In this document: positions 21,164-29,830 of the stretch, piece by piece
Layout: each line of letters begins with the position of its first letter
How positions within the stretch are numbered: position 1 is the first letter of the stretch
NCBI RefSeq assembly: GCF_003208175.1
Contig: NZ_QKMR01000004.1
Location: 1 to 64,000, forward strand
DNA from: Ruminiclostridium sufflavum DSM 19573
Lineage (GTDB): Bacteria > Bacillota > Clostridia > Acetivibrionales > DSM-1351
Direction of reading: 5' to 3'
DNA: 64,000 bases
Notes under the pieces: generated by a model
The model's input: only the letters and a program-made list of their open reading frames with translations
Databases searched by the model: none
Told to the model about the DNA's origin: nothing
Position numbers and translations under genes: made by a program

Positions 21164-21192
21164 TTGTATTATTATATACACTATGATATAAT
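21164..21192 (+). promoter_or_regulatory. soj-parB promoter
   Basis: TTGTAT (21164-21169) and TATAAT (21187-21192) are 17 bp apart, ~90 bp before the soj start. Confidence 0.65.
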
Positions 21193-21282
21193 TTTCAAAT
21201 GAAGAATTATTAAGGCTTTATTTTAATAAAATATACTAAATTATATAAATTTATTTGTTAGTTGATGAGGAGTGAGATAGCA

Positions 21283-22056
21283 TTGGCAAAAATAATAGCC
21301 ATAGCAAATCAAAAGGGCGGTGTTGGAAAAACCACAACAGCTGTTAATTTGAGTGCGTGCTTGGCGTATAAGGGTAAGAAAGTTTTAGTAATTGATATAG
21401 ATCCTCAAGGAAATACAACCAGCGGACTTGGAGTAGATAAGCAAGCACTGAAACAATCGGTGTATGATGTTATTATAAATGATGAGGCTATTGAAAATAC
21501 TTTAATAAATACATGTGTAGATAACCTTATGTTATGTCCATCTAATATTCAGCTTGCAGGTGCCGAAGTTGAGCTTGTTTCAGTAATATCAAGAGAAAAC
21601 AGATTAAAGGCAGCCTTATATTATATTAGAAAAGAATATGATTTTATAATAATTGATTGTCCACCGTCACTGGGACTTCTCACACTCAATTCATTAACTG
21701 CATCAGATACAATTTTAGTTCCTATTCAATGTGAATATTATGCATTAGAAGGACTTAGCCAATTAATGAATACGGTTAAACTTGTTCAAAAGCACCTTAA
21801 TCCTGAATTGGATGTTGAAGGGGTAGTTCTTACTATGTTTGATGCCAGAACAAATTTATCAATACAAGTTGTTGAAGAGGTTAAAAAATATTTCAGAAAC
21901 AAGGTTTATAGAACTATTATTCCGAGAAATGTCAGATTAAGTGAAGCTCCAAGCTTTGGTTTGCCAATAATTTTATATGATGCAAAATCAAAGGGTGCTG
22001 AATGCTATATTGATTTGGCAGAGGAAGTTATTGAGTATTCTGAAGAGGTGATATAG
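21283..22056 (+). CDS. soj: Chromosome partitioning ATPase ParA/Soj
   Basis: The 257-residue ParA ATPase has the deviant Walker A KGGVGKTTTAVNL near residue 10, VIDIDPQGN near 40 and IIIDCPPSLG near 120. ATP-bound dimers coat DNA and are recycled by ParB; in Bacillus Soj also regulates DnaA. The likely start is TTG at 21283, giving MAKIIAIANQ and leaving GAGGAG upstream as ribosome-binding site; upstream in-frame TTG/ATG codons overlap that site. Confidence 0.95.
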   Translation: MAKIIAIANQKGGVGKTTTAVNLSACLAYKGKKVLVIDIDPQGNTTSGLGVDKQALKQSVYDVIINDEAIENTLINTCVDNLMLCPSNIQLAGAEVELVSVISRENRLKAALYYIRKEYDFIIIDCPPSLGLLTLNSLTASDTILVPIQCEYYALEGLSQLMNTVKLVQKHLNPELDVEGVVLTMFDARTNLSIQVVEEVKKYFRNKVYRTIIPRNVRLSEAPSFGLPIILYDAKSKGAECYIDLAEEVIEYSEEVI

Positions 22057-22061
22057 AAGAT

Positions 22062-22907
22062 ATGATTAAAAAAGGATTAGGTAAGGGTTTAGGCGCATTA
22101 ATAACAAATGATTCTATAGAAGATAGTACCGGAGTTGTTGAATTAAAAATAAATGAAATTGAGCCTAATGCAGGACAGCCTCGTAAAAACTTTGATGATG
22201 AAAAGTTATTGCAGCTGTCTGAATCAATTAAGCAGCATGGGGTTATCCAGCCTATTATTGTTAAGAAAAAAGAAAATACTTATACAATAATAGCCGGCGA
22301 AAGAAGATGGAGAGCAGCTAAATTAGCGGGTGTTACTACAATACCGGCTTTAATAAAGGAATATACCGAGTTGCAGGTTATGGAAATTGCACTTATTGAA
22401 AATCTTCAAAGAGAGGATCTGAATCCAATTGAAGAAGCTGATGCCTTTATTAATCTTATGAATGAATTTAAGTTGACACAAGAACAGATAGCAGAGAAAA
22501 TAGGCAGAAGCAGGTCTGCAATTGCCAATACCATGAGATTACTTGGGCTTTCAAAGGATGTAAAGAGGTTTATTATTAGCGGAGATTTAACAAGCGGACA
22601 TGCAAGGACACTGGTAATTATTGAAAATGAGGAGCTGCAGAAAACTGCTGCTGAATATATTATCAATAATAAGCTTAGTGTAAGAGAAACCGAAAATTAC
22701 ATAAAAACCCTTTTAAATAAAAAAGAGAAAAAAAATAATTTTAAAAATGATAACCCGGAATATAAATATGTTGAGGACAAATTAAAAAATATTTTAGGAA
22801 CAAAGGTTAAATTACAAGCCAATAAAAACAGAGGAAAAATCACAATTGAATATTATTCTAATGATGAACTTGACAGACTATTGGATTTTTTTTACACGAA
22901 GTCTTAA
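22062..22907 (+). CDS. parB: Chromosome partitioning protein ParB/Spo0J
   Basis: The 281-residue ParB starts with the Soj-stimulating peptide MIKKGLGKGLGALI. It has the CTP-binding motifs GERRWRAAKLAG and ENLQREDLNP, and a helix-turn-helix (TQEQIAEKIGRSRSAIANTM). It loads at the two parS sites upstream and recruits SMC. It is 5 bp after soj, so translation is coupled. It shares the fold with noc at 6.1 kb but keeps the GLGKGLGAL motif that Noc lacks. Confidence 0.96.
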   Translation: MIKKGLGKGLGALITNDSIEDSTGVVELKINEIEPNAGQPRKNFDDEKLLQLSESIKQHGVIQPIIVKKKENTYTIIAGERRWRAAKLAGVTTIPALIKEYTELQVMEIALIENLQREDLNPIEEADAFINLMNEFKLTQEQIAEKIGRSRSAIANTMRLLGLSKDVKRFIISGDLTSGHARTLVIIENEELQKTAAEYIINNKLSVRETENYIKTLLNKKEKKNNFKNDNPEYKYVEDKLKNILGTKVKLQANKNRGKITIEYYSNDELDRLLDFFYTKS

Positions 22908-23108
22908 AAAAGCGGCCTTTTAAAATGGATTTTAAGACGTTATTTCCATATAGCTAATATAATATGTATTTGAAGTGTAGAATTGGCTTAAAATTTAAAA
23001 TATAAACATATAGAACATATGATGCTATAAGTTGCATTTTAAAATTAATAGAATTGAAGTTATAAGTATTTGATGGGATTGAATCTAAATAATGAGGGGT
23101 AACAGCAG

Positions 23109-23642
23109 ATGAATGATTTTTTTAATAATATTCTGGGCATGCAATTTGAAATACAATTATTATTTATAGTTTGTTTTTCCTTTATAATAATCAATTGTAT
23201 TTTATTACTGCTAAATATAAAAAAGACTAATAAAATAAAAACTAAATACAGCAGATTTATGAATGGGTTAAGTGACAGAAACATAGAAGAGTTGTTAGAT
23301 ACATGTCTGAACAATGTTAATTCGGTAAGTATGAAGAACAGAGATATCGAATTGAAAATAAATAATATAGAGAGAAATTTAATGCAATGTGTTCAGAAGG
23401 TTGGAATTATAAGATTTAATGCTTTTGATAATGTTGGAAGTGATTTGAGTTTTGCTATTGCACTGCTTGATACTAATGACACAGGTGTGGTAATCAGCGG
23501 AATATATGCAAGAGATAGTTCTTCAACATATGCAAAACCAATAATGTCAGGGAAATCAAAATATTCGTTATCCGCTGAAGAGATACAAGCTATAGATATC
23601 GCGAAAAAGACAAGTATAGAGAGAAATTATACAAATAATTAA
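23109..23642 (+). CDS. DUF4446 family membrane-anchored protein
   Basis: The 177-residue protein has one N-terminal membrane helix (residues ~13-37), a charged helical stretch and a C-terminal domain with VGIIRFNAFDNVGSDLSFAI and SGIYARDSSSTYAKPI, the core of DUF4446. The family is common just after soj-parB in Clostridia; its function is unknown. The stop overlaps the upstream codons of the next frame, and the next gene begins ~50 bp later. Confidence 0.85.
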   Translation: MNDFFNNILGMQFEIQLLFIVCFSFIIINCILLLLNIKKTNKIKTKYSRFMNGLSDRNIEELLDTCLNNVNSVSMKNRDIELKINNIERNLMQCVQKVGIIRFNAFDNVGSDLSFAIALLDTNDTGVVISGIYARDSSSTYAKPIMSGKSKYSLSAEEIQAIDIAKKTSIERNYTNN

Positions 23643-23689
23643 TGAAATTTTATTATTCCGTTATTTTGGAATATGGAGGCAATGAGGTT

Positions 23690-24451
23690 ATGAACTTGAA
23701 ATTTACCAATCATAAAGATAGTAAAAACGAAAAAAAACAAATATGGATATATGCTCTTATTTTATTTACAGGAGCTTTTATAGTGCTATTACTGACTGCG
23801 TATAGTCAGGTAAAATTCCAGAATAATATTAGTGAGTATCAAAGTAAATTGTCTACAGAGGAAAAGGCTAAGATTAATGTAGTAACTGATTATAATGCAG
23901 CTGTTAAGGAAATTGACAGACTTACAGATGAGGTTGAGTCGCTGAGAAATAAGCTGGTTGAATCAGAACAGAGCTTGGCTTCAGAGGAGAGCAAAGGTCT
24001 TGAGCTAAATACAAAATATACTGACACAATAGTATGTAATGATTTACTGCTTACTGCGTATGAGGACTACAATAAAAGCGATTATATTAACTGTGCTATA
24101 AAGCTTAAATATGATATAAATACTGCTCTGCTGAGCACGAAGTCCAAGGAATTATATGATGATCTGGTATCAAAAAGCTTTAAAAAAGTATCTCAAAGTC
24201 TTTATACGGAAGGATACAGGAGCTATAAAAATAAAAAGTATGATGATGCAATACAAAGCTTAAGCAGAACTATTGATTTTGCACAAAAGGATGATTATTT
24301 TGTGGATGATGCATATTTTTACTTGGCAAAGAGCTATTATAAAACGGAAAAGTATAATGAAGCAAAAACTTTAATTAGTTCATTTATTGATATTTATCCA
24401 GATAGTACATTTGTTGATTTAATGAAGGAGCTATACAATAAAATGATATAA
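23690..24451 (+). CDS. Membrane-anchored coiled-coil and TPR protein
   Basis: This ~253-residue protein has a cytoplasmic basic N-terminus, one membrane helix (residues ~17-38), a coiled coil (~45-115, many E/K/L) and tetratricopeptide-like helices at the C-terminus (KKYDDAIQSLSRTIDFA; YFYLAKSYYKTEKYNEAKTL). It resembles YbgF/CpoB-like envelope scaffolds in layout only. ATG 23690 is preferred because TGGAGG and GAGG lie before it. No function can be named; a link to chromosome segregation genes upstream is only positional. Confidence 0.7.
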   Translation: MNLKFTNHKDSKNEKKQIWIYALILFTGAFIVLLLTAYSQVKFQNNISEYQSKLSTEEKAKINVVTDYNAAVKEIDRLTDEVESLRNKLVESEQSLASEESKGLELNTKYTDTIVCNDLLLTAYEDYNKSDYINCAIKLKYDINTALLSTKSKELYDDLVSKSFKKVSQSLYTEGYRSYKNKKYDDAIQSLSRTIDFAQKDDYFVDDAYFYLAKSYYKTEKYNEAKTLISSFIDIYPDSTFVDLMKELYNKMI

Positions 24452-24465
24452 TTCTGCAGTTACTA

Positions 24466-24528
24466 AAAACAATTACGGTTGAAAGACTTACGGAAGCCGC
24501 GGTTATTCAGCTGATAGTAATTGACTTA
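24466..24528 (+). repeat. Dispersed intergenic stem-loop repeat, copy C
   Basis: The right arm CAGCTGATAGTAATTGACTT (24508-24527) is the family consensus; CAATTAC at 24470 can pair with GTAATTG within it. A weaker related copy (AGCCGATAGTAGTTGTTTT) lies between the two tRNA-Ser genes near 24844. Confidence 0.55.
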
Positions 24529-24662
24529 TTCGACAAAAAAATCAGTGTATAGCATTAAAACTTATTTATAAAATATATGTTTTTCTGCAAGAAATTAATA
24601 TATTTAAGCGGCTTAATAGAAATGCTTGGAAATGTTTTATAGCTAAGTTTTTAATTAAAGTA

Positions 24663-24691
24663 TTGACAAATATCCTGATTCATTGTAAAAT
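24663..24691 (+). promoter_or_regulatory. tRNA-Ser promoter
   Basis: Consensus TTGACA (24663-24668) and TAAAAT (24686-24691) are 17 bp apart, 25 bp before tRNA-Ser(UGA). Confidence 0.82.
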
Positions 24692-24715
24692 AAAGTTCGT
24701 TGCGTAAGAAAATAC

Positions 24716-24806
24716 GGAGAGATGGTCGAGTTGGTTTAAGGCACCGGTCTTGAAAACCGGCATAGGTGTGAGCCTATCCAGGGTTCGAATCCCTGTCTCT
24801 CCGCCA
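24716..24806 (+). tRNA. tRNA-Ser(UGA)
   Basis: The 91 nt including encoded CCA form a full cloverleaf: acceptor GGAGAGA/TCTCTCC, anticodon stem CCGGT/ACCGG around CTTGAAA (anticodon TGA), a long variable arm typical of serine, and GGTTCGAATCC in the T arm. It is probably co-transcribed with the next tRNA. Confidence 0.97.
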
Positions 24807-24891
24807 ATTGTATGCTGACTAAAGTCAGTTATGAGTTTAAAATAGCCGATAGTAGTTGTTTTAATTAAATAACAGTCAATATATTAAAAAT

Positions 24892-24983
24892 GGAGAAGTA
24901 CCCAAGTAGGTCGAAGGGGGCGGTTTGCTAAACCGTTAGTAGGAGCAATCCTAGCAAGGGTTCGAATCCCTTCTTCTCCGCCA
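24892..24983 (+). tRNA. tRNA-Ser(GCU)
   Basis: The 92 nt including CCA have acceptor GGAGAAG/CTTCTCC, anticodon loop TTGCTAA (anticodon GCT), a long variable arm and GGTTCGAATCC. It is followed at once by a strong terminator. Confidence 0.97.
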
Positions 24984-24993
24984 TGATTTATAC

Positions 24994-25022
24994 AAAAAGC
25001 CTGATTTTATCAGGCTTTTTGT
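24994..25022 (+). terminator. Terminator of the tRNA-Ser pair
   Basis: AAAAAGCCTGA and TCAGGCTTTTT are perfect 11 bp arms around a 5-nt loop, with a T-run. It starts 10 bp after the CCA end. Confidence 0.92.
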
Positions 25023-25029
25023 TGTTTAG

Positions 25030-25188
25030 GGGAAAAGAAGGATTAAAGCTTCCAGCATAGATGTAAACCACGCAGAATATATTGATTTATTTGGCATGAA
25101 GGTCAATAACAAGCCTGTACTCAGTAAGGAAGAGATACTTTTAAAAATTAATGACACCAAAAATCCGGAAAGTATATTTACAGGCTGA
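25030..25188 (+). pseudogene. Coding-like remnant, C-terminal gene fragment
   Basis: A 52-codon open stretch with no ATG until late translates to a well-behaved protein-like tail (VNHAEYIDLFGMKVNNKPVL, then SKEEILLKINDTKNPESIFT) ending in TGA. It has no start codon or ribosome-binding site at its left end and begins right after the tRNA terminator. I read it as the 3' end of a lost gene, perhaps left after insertion next to the tRNA. The parent family is not recognised. Confidence 0.35.
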
Positions 25189-25290
25189 TTGAGTGTTAAG
25201 ATAAATCTTTAATAAGTAGCTGTCAATTATCAACATATACATATAAAAGTGTTTATAAGAATTTAATTTAAGATAGAAAATGTGGATTAA

Positions 25291-25830
25291 TTATCTCTTT
25301 TTAACTTGTATATTGCTTACCATCAGATACGATAGCAATACTACTATAATTCCGCAAACTATAGTGTTTATATTGCCATATGTGTGCCGTATCATAGAAA
25401 ACCCGTTATATAAGTTAACTATAGATAAAAATGCACCTGCTATTGTTATAGGTACTCCTGAAAAGACATTATTAAATGTAGTGACATTGTACCTTGCAAG
25501 CCTGTATGCACCTGCAATAGGGTAAATTACAGCAAGAAAATACCCTAAAAAGCCTAAATTGAAGAAACTAATCTTCCAAGCTATAATAATTGGAGCAACA
25601 CCAAATGAAATCACATCTGATAAAGAATCTAATTCTTTACCCAATTCACTAGTACAATCCAACATTCTGGCGGCCTTCCCGTCAAATCTATCAGTTAATG
25701 CTGCAACCATAACTAGTAAAGAGGCTTGTATTAATTCATTCTTTATAGTAAATAGTAAAGCAAAGATACCGAGTGATAGATTCATAAATGTTAATAGATT
25801 GGGTAATGAATGCATAATTTTATTTTTCAA
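25291..25830 (-). CDS. pssA: CDP-diacylglycerol-serine O-phosphatidyltransferase
   Basis: The 179-residue integral membrane enzyme carries the CDP-alcohol phosphotransferase motif: DGKAAR, then G and two aspartates in ELGKELDSLSD. It makes phosphatidylserine, the precursor of phosphatidylethanolamine. The short form with SLPNLLTFMNLSLG at the N-terminus is the type II PssA of Bacillus and Clostridia. The start is TTG with GAGGGTG upstream. No psd lies next to it here. Confidence 0.88.
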   Translation of the reverse strand: MKNKIMHSLPNLLTFMNLSLGIFALLFTIKNELIQASLLVMVAALTDRFDGKAARMLDCTSELGKELDSLSDVISFGVAPIIIAWKISFFNLGFLGYFLAVIYPIAGAYRLARYNVTTFNNVFSGVPITIAGAFLSIVNLYNGFSMIRHTYGNINTIVCGIIVVLLSYLMVSNIQVKKR

Positions 25831-26011
25831 TGAGATTCACCCTCGACTTTTTAAAAAATTTGTAATACAAAAGCTTAATAATATATATAAAATAATTTGA
25901 GGATTCCTATATTTATGAGGAAATATTTTTTAATAAAAAATAAGTAAATTTAATCCTCTGCCTATAAGAACCCTAAAAATTTTATAATATTAATTATATT
26001 ATCCTAATGCC

Positions 26012-26062
26012 AATTATAATCTATATTATATATATATTTTATATATAATATAGATTATAATT
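26012..26062. repeat. Perfect 23-bp AT-rich palindrome
   Basis: Arms 26012-26034 and 26040-26062 are exact reverse complements (AATTATAATCTATATTATAT and on), with a 5-nt loop TATTT. It lies between divergent pssA and the PpaX-like gene. It lacks G+C, so a terminator role is unlikely; cruciform or regulator binding is possible. Otherwise 25831-26214 holds no gene. Confidence 0.8.
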
Positions 26063-26214
26063 AATATTAGCAAAATTAACAAGTAAATTAGTCATAAGCA
26101 ATACATTATACGTTAATGCTAGGTGAAATGTTCGATTAAGACTGATAATTTAGCTACAGTTTTTTCACTTCTTAACAAATTAAAAATTATGAAGAAAGGC
26201 AAGGTTTTATTTAA

Positions 26215-26856
26215 TTGAATAAGTTCAAATATGTTTTTTTTGATTTAGACGGAACCTTAATTGACACAGTTCCTCTTATATTAGAATCCTTTGATTATAC
26301 TTTTTTGCACCATTTTGGAGAAACAAGACCAAAGAAAGAAACCATCAGTTATATAGGGATGCCTTTGATGGATCATTTAAAGGATATTTACCCCGGTAAA
26401 GAGGAGGAATTGGCAAAAACTTACCGTGATTATAATGAAAGGAAGCATGACAATAGTATAGCTATATTTATTGGTATATATGATTTAATTAAGGCATTAT
26501 ATGAAAAGGGAATAGTATTGGGAGTGGTAACCTCGAAAAGGCAGGAATTAGCTATAAGGGGGTTAAGGATTTTTAATCTTATGGACTATTTTCTATTTGT
26601 AAACGGATCAGAAGCCTCAGAAAAGCATAAACCTGATGGAGAGCCGCTTATAAAAGCGATGGAAAGGGCAGGTGCGAAAAATAAGGAAGAAGTATTATAT
26701 GTAGGTGATAGTCCATTGGACATACTGTGTGCTAAAAATGCGGGAGTAAAAAGTGCAGCTGTAGCTTGGACGTACAGTCCTATATCTGATTTAAGAAGGG
26801 TAGAGCCGGATATTTTTATTGAAAGGCCTGTTGATTTGCTAAAACATATTACATAG
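26215..26856 (+). CDS. ppaX: HAD-superfamily phosphatase, PpaX/Gph-like
   Basis: The 213-residue HAD hydrolase has motif I FFDLDGTLIDT (nucleophile D10 region), motif II VVTSKR, motif III lysine in EKHKPDGEPL and motif IV YVGDSPLDILCAKNAG. The cap sits between motifs I and II as in subclass IA. Closest functional families are pyrophosphatase PpaX and phosphoglycolate phosphatase; the sequence does not settle the substrate. The start is TTG with AAGG 11 bases upstream. Confidence 0.75.
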   Translation: MNKFKYVFFDLDGTLIDTVPLILESFDYTFLHHFGETRPKKETISYIGMPLMDHLKDIYPGKEEELAKTYRDYNERKHDNSIAIFIGIYDLIKALYEKGIVLGVVTSKRQELAIRGLRIFNLMDYFLFVNGSEASEKHKPDGEPLIKAMERAGAKNKEEVLYVGDSPLDILCAKNAGVKSAAVAWTYSPISDLRRVEPDIFIERPVDLLKHIT

Positions 26857-26984
26857 GGTAAAACATAGCTCCCATATAAAAAGTAAATTGGTGCTCAAAT
26901 GACATGTGAATAGTAAAATATTAAATATTGAATAATTAGCTACTTTTTAACTAAAGATAAAATCACATTTTCTATATTTATAGG

Positions 26985-27012
26985 ATTCCGATTAATGTAT
27001 AATCAATCGGAT
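26985..27012. promoter_or_regulatory. Inverted repeat ahead of the stress-protein gene
   Basis: ATTCCGATT (26985-26993) faces AATCGGAT (27005-27012) around a TATAAT-like core (26998-27003). It ends 28 bp before the ATG at 27041. It could be an operator over the -10 box or a weak terminator. Confidence 0.4.
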
Positions 27013-27040
27013 TTTATAAATATTATATTGGAGTGATTTT

Positions 27041-27571
27041 ATGGCTAGGACAATTGTAGCTATTTTTGAATTTTTTGATAGTGCTGAAAAAGCAGCCTAT
27101 GAAGTGAGAGACAAAGGGCTGAGAACAGACAATATATCAATTATTGCTAAGGAAAACGGAAATAAAGCATATTACAAATCAAATAATAAAGACGGGAATA
27201 TGAAATTAGCGGATAGTGAAATAATCCCATATACTGTAAGTAAGAGAGAAAGAATAACAGATGGTATAATAACCGGTGGAATCATAGGAGGAATACTTGG
27301 AATAATTATCGGCTCAATAAGCATGTTTATGCAAAAATTAGTTTTTTTTGCTGCCGTCGGGCCTGTATCAGGCTTACTTTTTGGATTTGCTCTAGGTGGA
27401 ATTATTGGAGGCTTTACTGATGTTAAAATTCCTGAACAAAAAAAGAAGATATATGAGGATTTAATTTCAAATGGCAATGCGCTTTTTAGTATGAAGGTGG
27501 ACGAGGATAGAATGGAATCAATTATTAAGATAATAAAGGATAATGGAGCTTTGTTAGTAGAAAAATACTAA
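27041..27571 (+). CDS. General stress protein (YflT/GSP17M-like, glycine-zipper)
   Basis: The 176-residue protein has an N-terminal ferredoxin-like alpha/beta domain (ARTIVAIFEFFDSAEKAAYE), then a glycine-rich hydrophobic segment (residues ~75-130, GGIIGGILGIIIGS), then a second alpha/beta stretch ending in KIIKDNGALLVEKY. This layout is that of the heat-induced stress protein YflT family. The middle segment could insert in membrane. No precise role is known. A good ribosome-binding site (TGGAGTG) precedes the ATG. Confidence 0.7.
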   Translation: MARTIVAIFEFFDSAEKAAYEVRDKGLRTDNISIIAKENGNKAYYKSNNKDGNMKLADSEIIPYTVSKRERITDGIITGGIIGGILGIIIGSISMFMQKLVFFAAVGPVSGLLFGFALGGIIGGFTDVKIPEQKKKIYEDLISNGNALFSMKVDEDRMESIIKIIKDNGALLVEKY

Positions 27572-27678
27572 AAAACATATTAAATCAATAAAATATTTGA
27601 GAATATTTCCATTTATGTATAAATAGTATAATAATGGGTCAATCATTTATTATATCTATTATAATAAAGGAGAAGTTT

Positions 27679-27930
27679 ATGGAAATATCTTTAGACAAAT
27701 CAATAAGCAGGGTTGTTAATGCAGAAACAGATATCCTCGAAGCTGAAAAAATAAATTTGTTATCAGAAATAAAAAAGGTAAAATGTGATTTGGCCGATGC
27801 TTATAATAATTTTAATTTTGTATCGGATACATTACTTGTAGACTATTATACTTATCAAATTAAAACCTTTGAGGTAAGATACGAATACCTTATCAAACTG
27901 GCAAAATCAATAGGATTAAATAATATATAA
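27679..27930 (+). CDS. yaaL: YaaL-like protein (DUF2508)
   Basis: This 83-residue helical protein (EAEKINLLSEIKKVKCDLAD, then DYYTYQIKTFEVRYEYLIKL) fits DUF2508, which precedes bofA in Bacillus (yaaL-bofA). Function is unknown. ATG 27679 is chosen for the AAAGGAG seven bases upstream; an earlier in-frame ATG at 27634 lies in non-coding-like sequence. Confidence 0.82.
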   Translation: MEISLDKSISRVVNAETDILEAEKINLLSEIKKVKCDLADAYNNFNFVSDTLLVDYYTYQIKTFEVRYEYLIKLAKSIGLNNI

Positions 27931-27965
27931 ATATTACTGAAATTAATTGCGTTCTCAAGCCTTTA

Positions 27966-28002
27966 AGAGCTAAAATATCAAAACGATATTTTGGCTCTTT
28001 TT
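27966..28002 (+). terminator. Terminator after yaaL
   Basis: AGAGC..AAAATATC and GATATTTT..GCTCT form a stem of ~13 bp around AAAAC, followed by TTTTT. It separates yaaL from bofA. Confidence 0.85.
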
Positions 28003-28168
28003 ATAATAAAGCTATGTTTTTTAAATTGACATTATTAAAAAGGTTTAATTAATATTTATAGAATATATTGTACACCCCAGAAATATATTTAATAAAGACA
28101 AACTATATTGGTGACTAAAATTCAATTATGGCGATAGCAGTTGGTATTATTTTTAAAGGGGTGACAAA

Positions 28169-28360
28169 ATGAACGCAGTGAAATTAGTTAAAAAATTATT
28201 AATTAACACTGTATTGGGAGCAGTTTTACTGGCAGTTATAAATTTTATAGGACTTTATTTTAATTTTTATATAGCCTTGAATATATATTCCGCTTTGATT
28301 ATTGGTGTTTTAGGAGTTCCCGGTTTGGTTCTATTGATTTTTTTGAAGTTTATGATTTGA
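28169..28360 (+). CDS. bofA: Sigma-K processing inhibitor BofA family
   Basis: This 63-residue protein is almost all membrane (two helices, residues ~10-32 and ~35-60) with the family pattern LLINTVLGAVLLAVINFIGL and GVPGLVLLIFL. BofA holds SpoIVFB inactive in the forespore outer membrane of Bacillus until the signal for pro-sigma-K cleavage. Family length is ~80-90, so this copy is short. AAAGGGGTG precedes the ATG. Confidence 0.85.
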   Translation: MNAVKLVKKLLINTVLGAVLLAVINFIGLYFNFYIALNIYSALIIGVLGVPGLVLLIFLKFMI

Positions 28361-28697
28361 ACATAAAAGATGGTATTTATTGTATGTATCAAATAATAAG
28401 GACTATTTTTATCTATTTTAATATTTAACCGTCCTTCCTTTATATCACTGCTTTGCACATATTCTGAAGCTGTGAAAGCTGAATATTTAATTTTAAAAAA
28501 TGAAATTAAAAATTTAATTCTACAAGTGTTTTCGTATTCATATAATTTATTAGCGAATATTACAAAAATCAAATATTATAGTCTCAAATTACGCAGTGCT
28601 GAATATTAAAAAACAAACGGATGTAGATTATGGCTCAACTGCTGATATATCCGCTTCTTCACATTTTATTGCCGTTATACGGCTTATGGAGGTTAAA

Positions 28698-29681
28698 ATG
28701 CATGAATTGGAAAGCCAGCTTCAGGAAAATTATGATATTAAAATAAATAGTATTACTAACTACAGGGATATGTTTATCGCCAGTACCAATAATGGCAAAA
28801 GACTGATAAAGTTAACAGCCTTGAAGCCTGAAAGAGTATATTTTATCGCTGAGGTTAAGGAATATTTATTGAACAACGGGTTTGAAAATATAGATAAAAG
28901 CATATATACAAATACAGGTGTTCCATTTATAACTTATAATAATCAGACTATATATATGAGCAATTTTATTGACGGCAGAGAATGTAACCTTGATAACAGG
29001 GAGGAAACAATAAGAAGCGCTCGTTTGCTGGCAAATATGCACAAAGCATCAAAGGGCTGTATATGCTCGGAAAACAGCATTTCAAGAAGTGAGCTTGGCA
29101 AGCTTCCTGCTTGCTATAGAAAGCGGTTGGACGAGATTAAAAAGCTTAAGAAGAACGCTCAAAAGGGAAAGCTGAAGTTCGATAATCTAATGTGCCAGTA
29201 CGTTGATTATTTTTATGAGCAAGGAGAAAAGGCTATTAATATGCTTGACAATTCGGAGTATTTTGAATTAGTTGGTGATGCTGAAAAAATTAAAAACATA
29301 TCTCATCATGATTTTAATCATCATAATATTTTTGTTCAAGATAAGGAAATGTATCTGATTAATTTTGAATACTGCTGCTACGATTTGAAAGTATATGATT
29401 TAGTAAATCTTTTAAGAAGGAAAATGAGAAAATGTGAATGGAATATTTTTGAAGCATTTAATATTATTAATGAGTATTGTAAGATTGAACCCTTGTGTGA
29501 GGGTGAATTTGAACTGATGAAAATTATGTTTACGTTTCCCCAGAAATTTTGGAGGGTTGTTAACAAGTATTATAACAGTAAAAAGGGCTGTACGGAAAAA
29601 AGCTATATATGCAGATTGCAGGAGGCCATTGATGAAATACAATACTTGAGTATTTTTCTGGATAAATTTAAATCAATTTAA
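28698..29681 (+). CDS. CotS-family spore coat protein (aminoglycoside phosphotransferase fold)
   Basis: The ~327-residue protein-kinase-like fold has a lysine in RLIKLTALKP, catalytic-loop motif HHDFNHHNIF and the following metal-site motif read as LINFEYCCYDLKVYDL. The last normally has Asp (IDFD or IDLD); here it is Asn, so activity is doubtful. The start is ATG 28698, with TGGAGG 6 bases upstream; the frame is open 34 codons further up (GTG 28596) but without a site. It lies near bofA and other sporulation genes. Confidence 0.75.
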   Translation: MHELESQLQENYDIKINSITNYRDMFIASTNNGKRLIKLTALKPERVYFIAEVKEYLLNNGFENIDKSIYTNTGVPFITYNNQTIYMSNFIDGRECNLDNREETIRSARLLANMHKASKGCICSENSISRSELGKLPACYRKRLDEIKKLKKNAQKGKLKFDNLMCQYVDYFYEQGEKAINMLDNSEYFELVGDAEKIKNISHHDFNHHNIFVQDKEMYLINFEYCCYDLKVYDLVNLLRRKMRKCEWNIFEAFNIINEYCKIEPLCEGEFELMKIMFTFPQKFWRVVNKYYNSKKGCTEKSYICRLQEAIDEIQYLSIFLDKFKSI

Positions 29682-29777
29682 TTAATTGCGTGAAATAATA
29701 ATTATTTAGCTATAAAATTTATGCAGGTGAAAAATACTCAACAAGAAATAAAACGACAATATAAGGTATCTGATGCT

Positions 29778-29805
29778 AAAGGCAGATATAAATATTGCCG
29801 CTTTT
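29778..29805 (-). terminator. Probable terminator of fhs
   Basis: On the minus strand AAAGCGGCA and TGCCTTT form an interrupted stem ~25 bp after the fhs stop. The T-run is short. Confidence 0.5.
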
Positions 29806-29830
29806 ATTTTCTTGAAATGCTTATCTTTCT

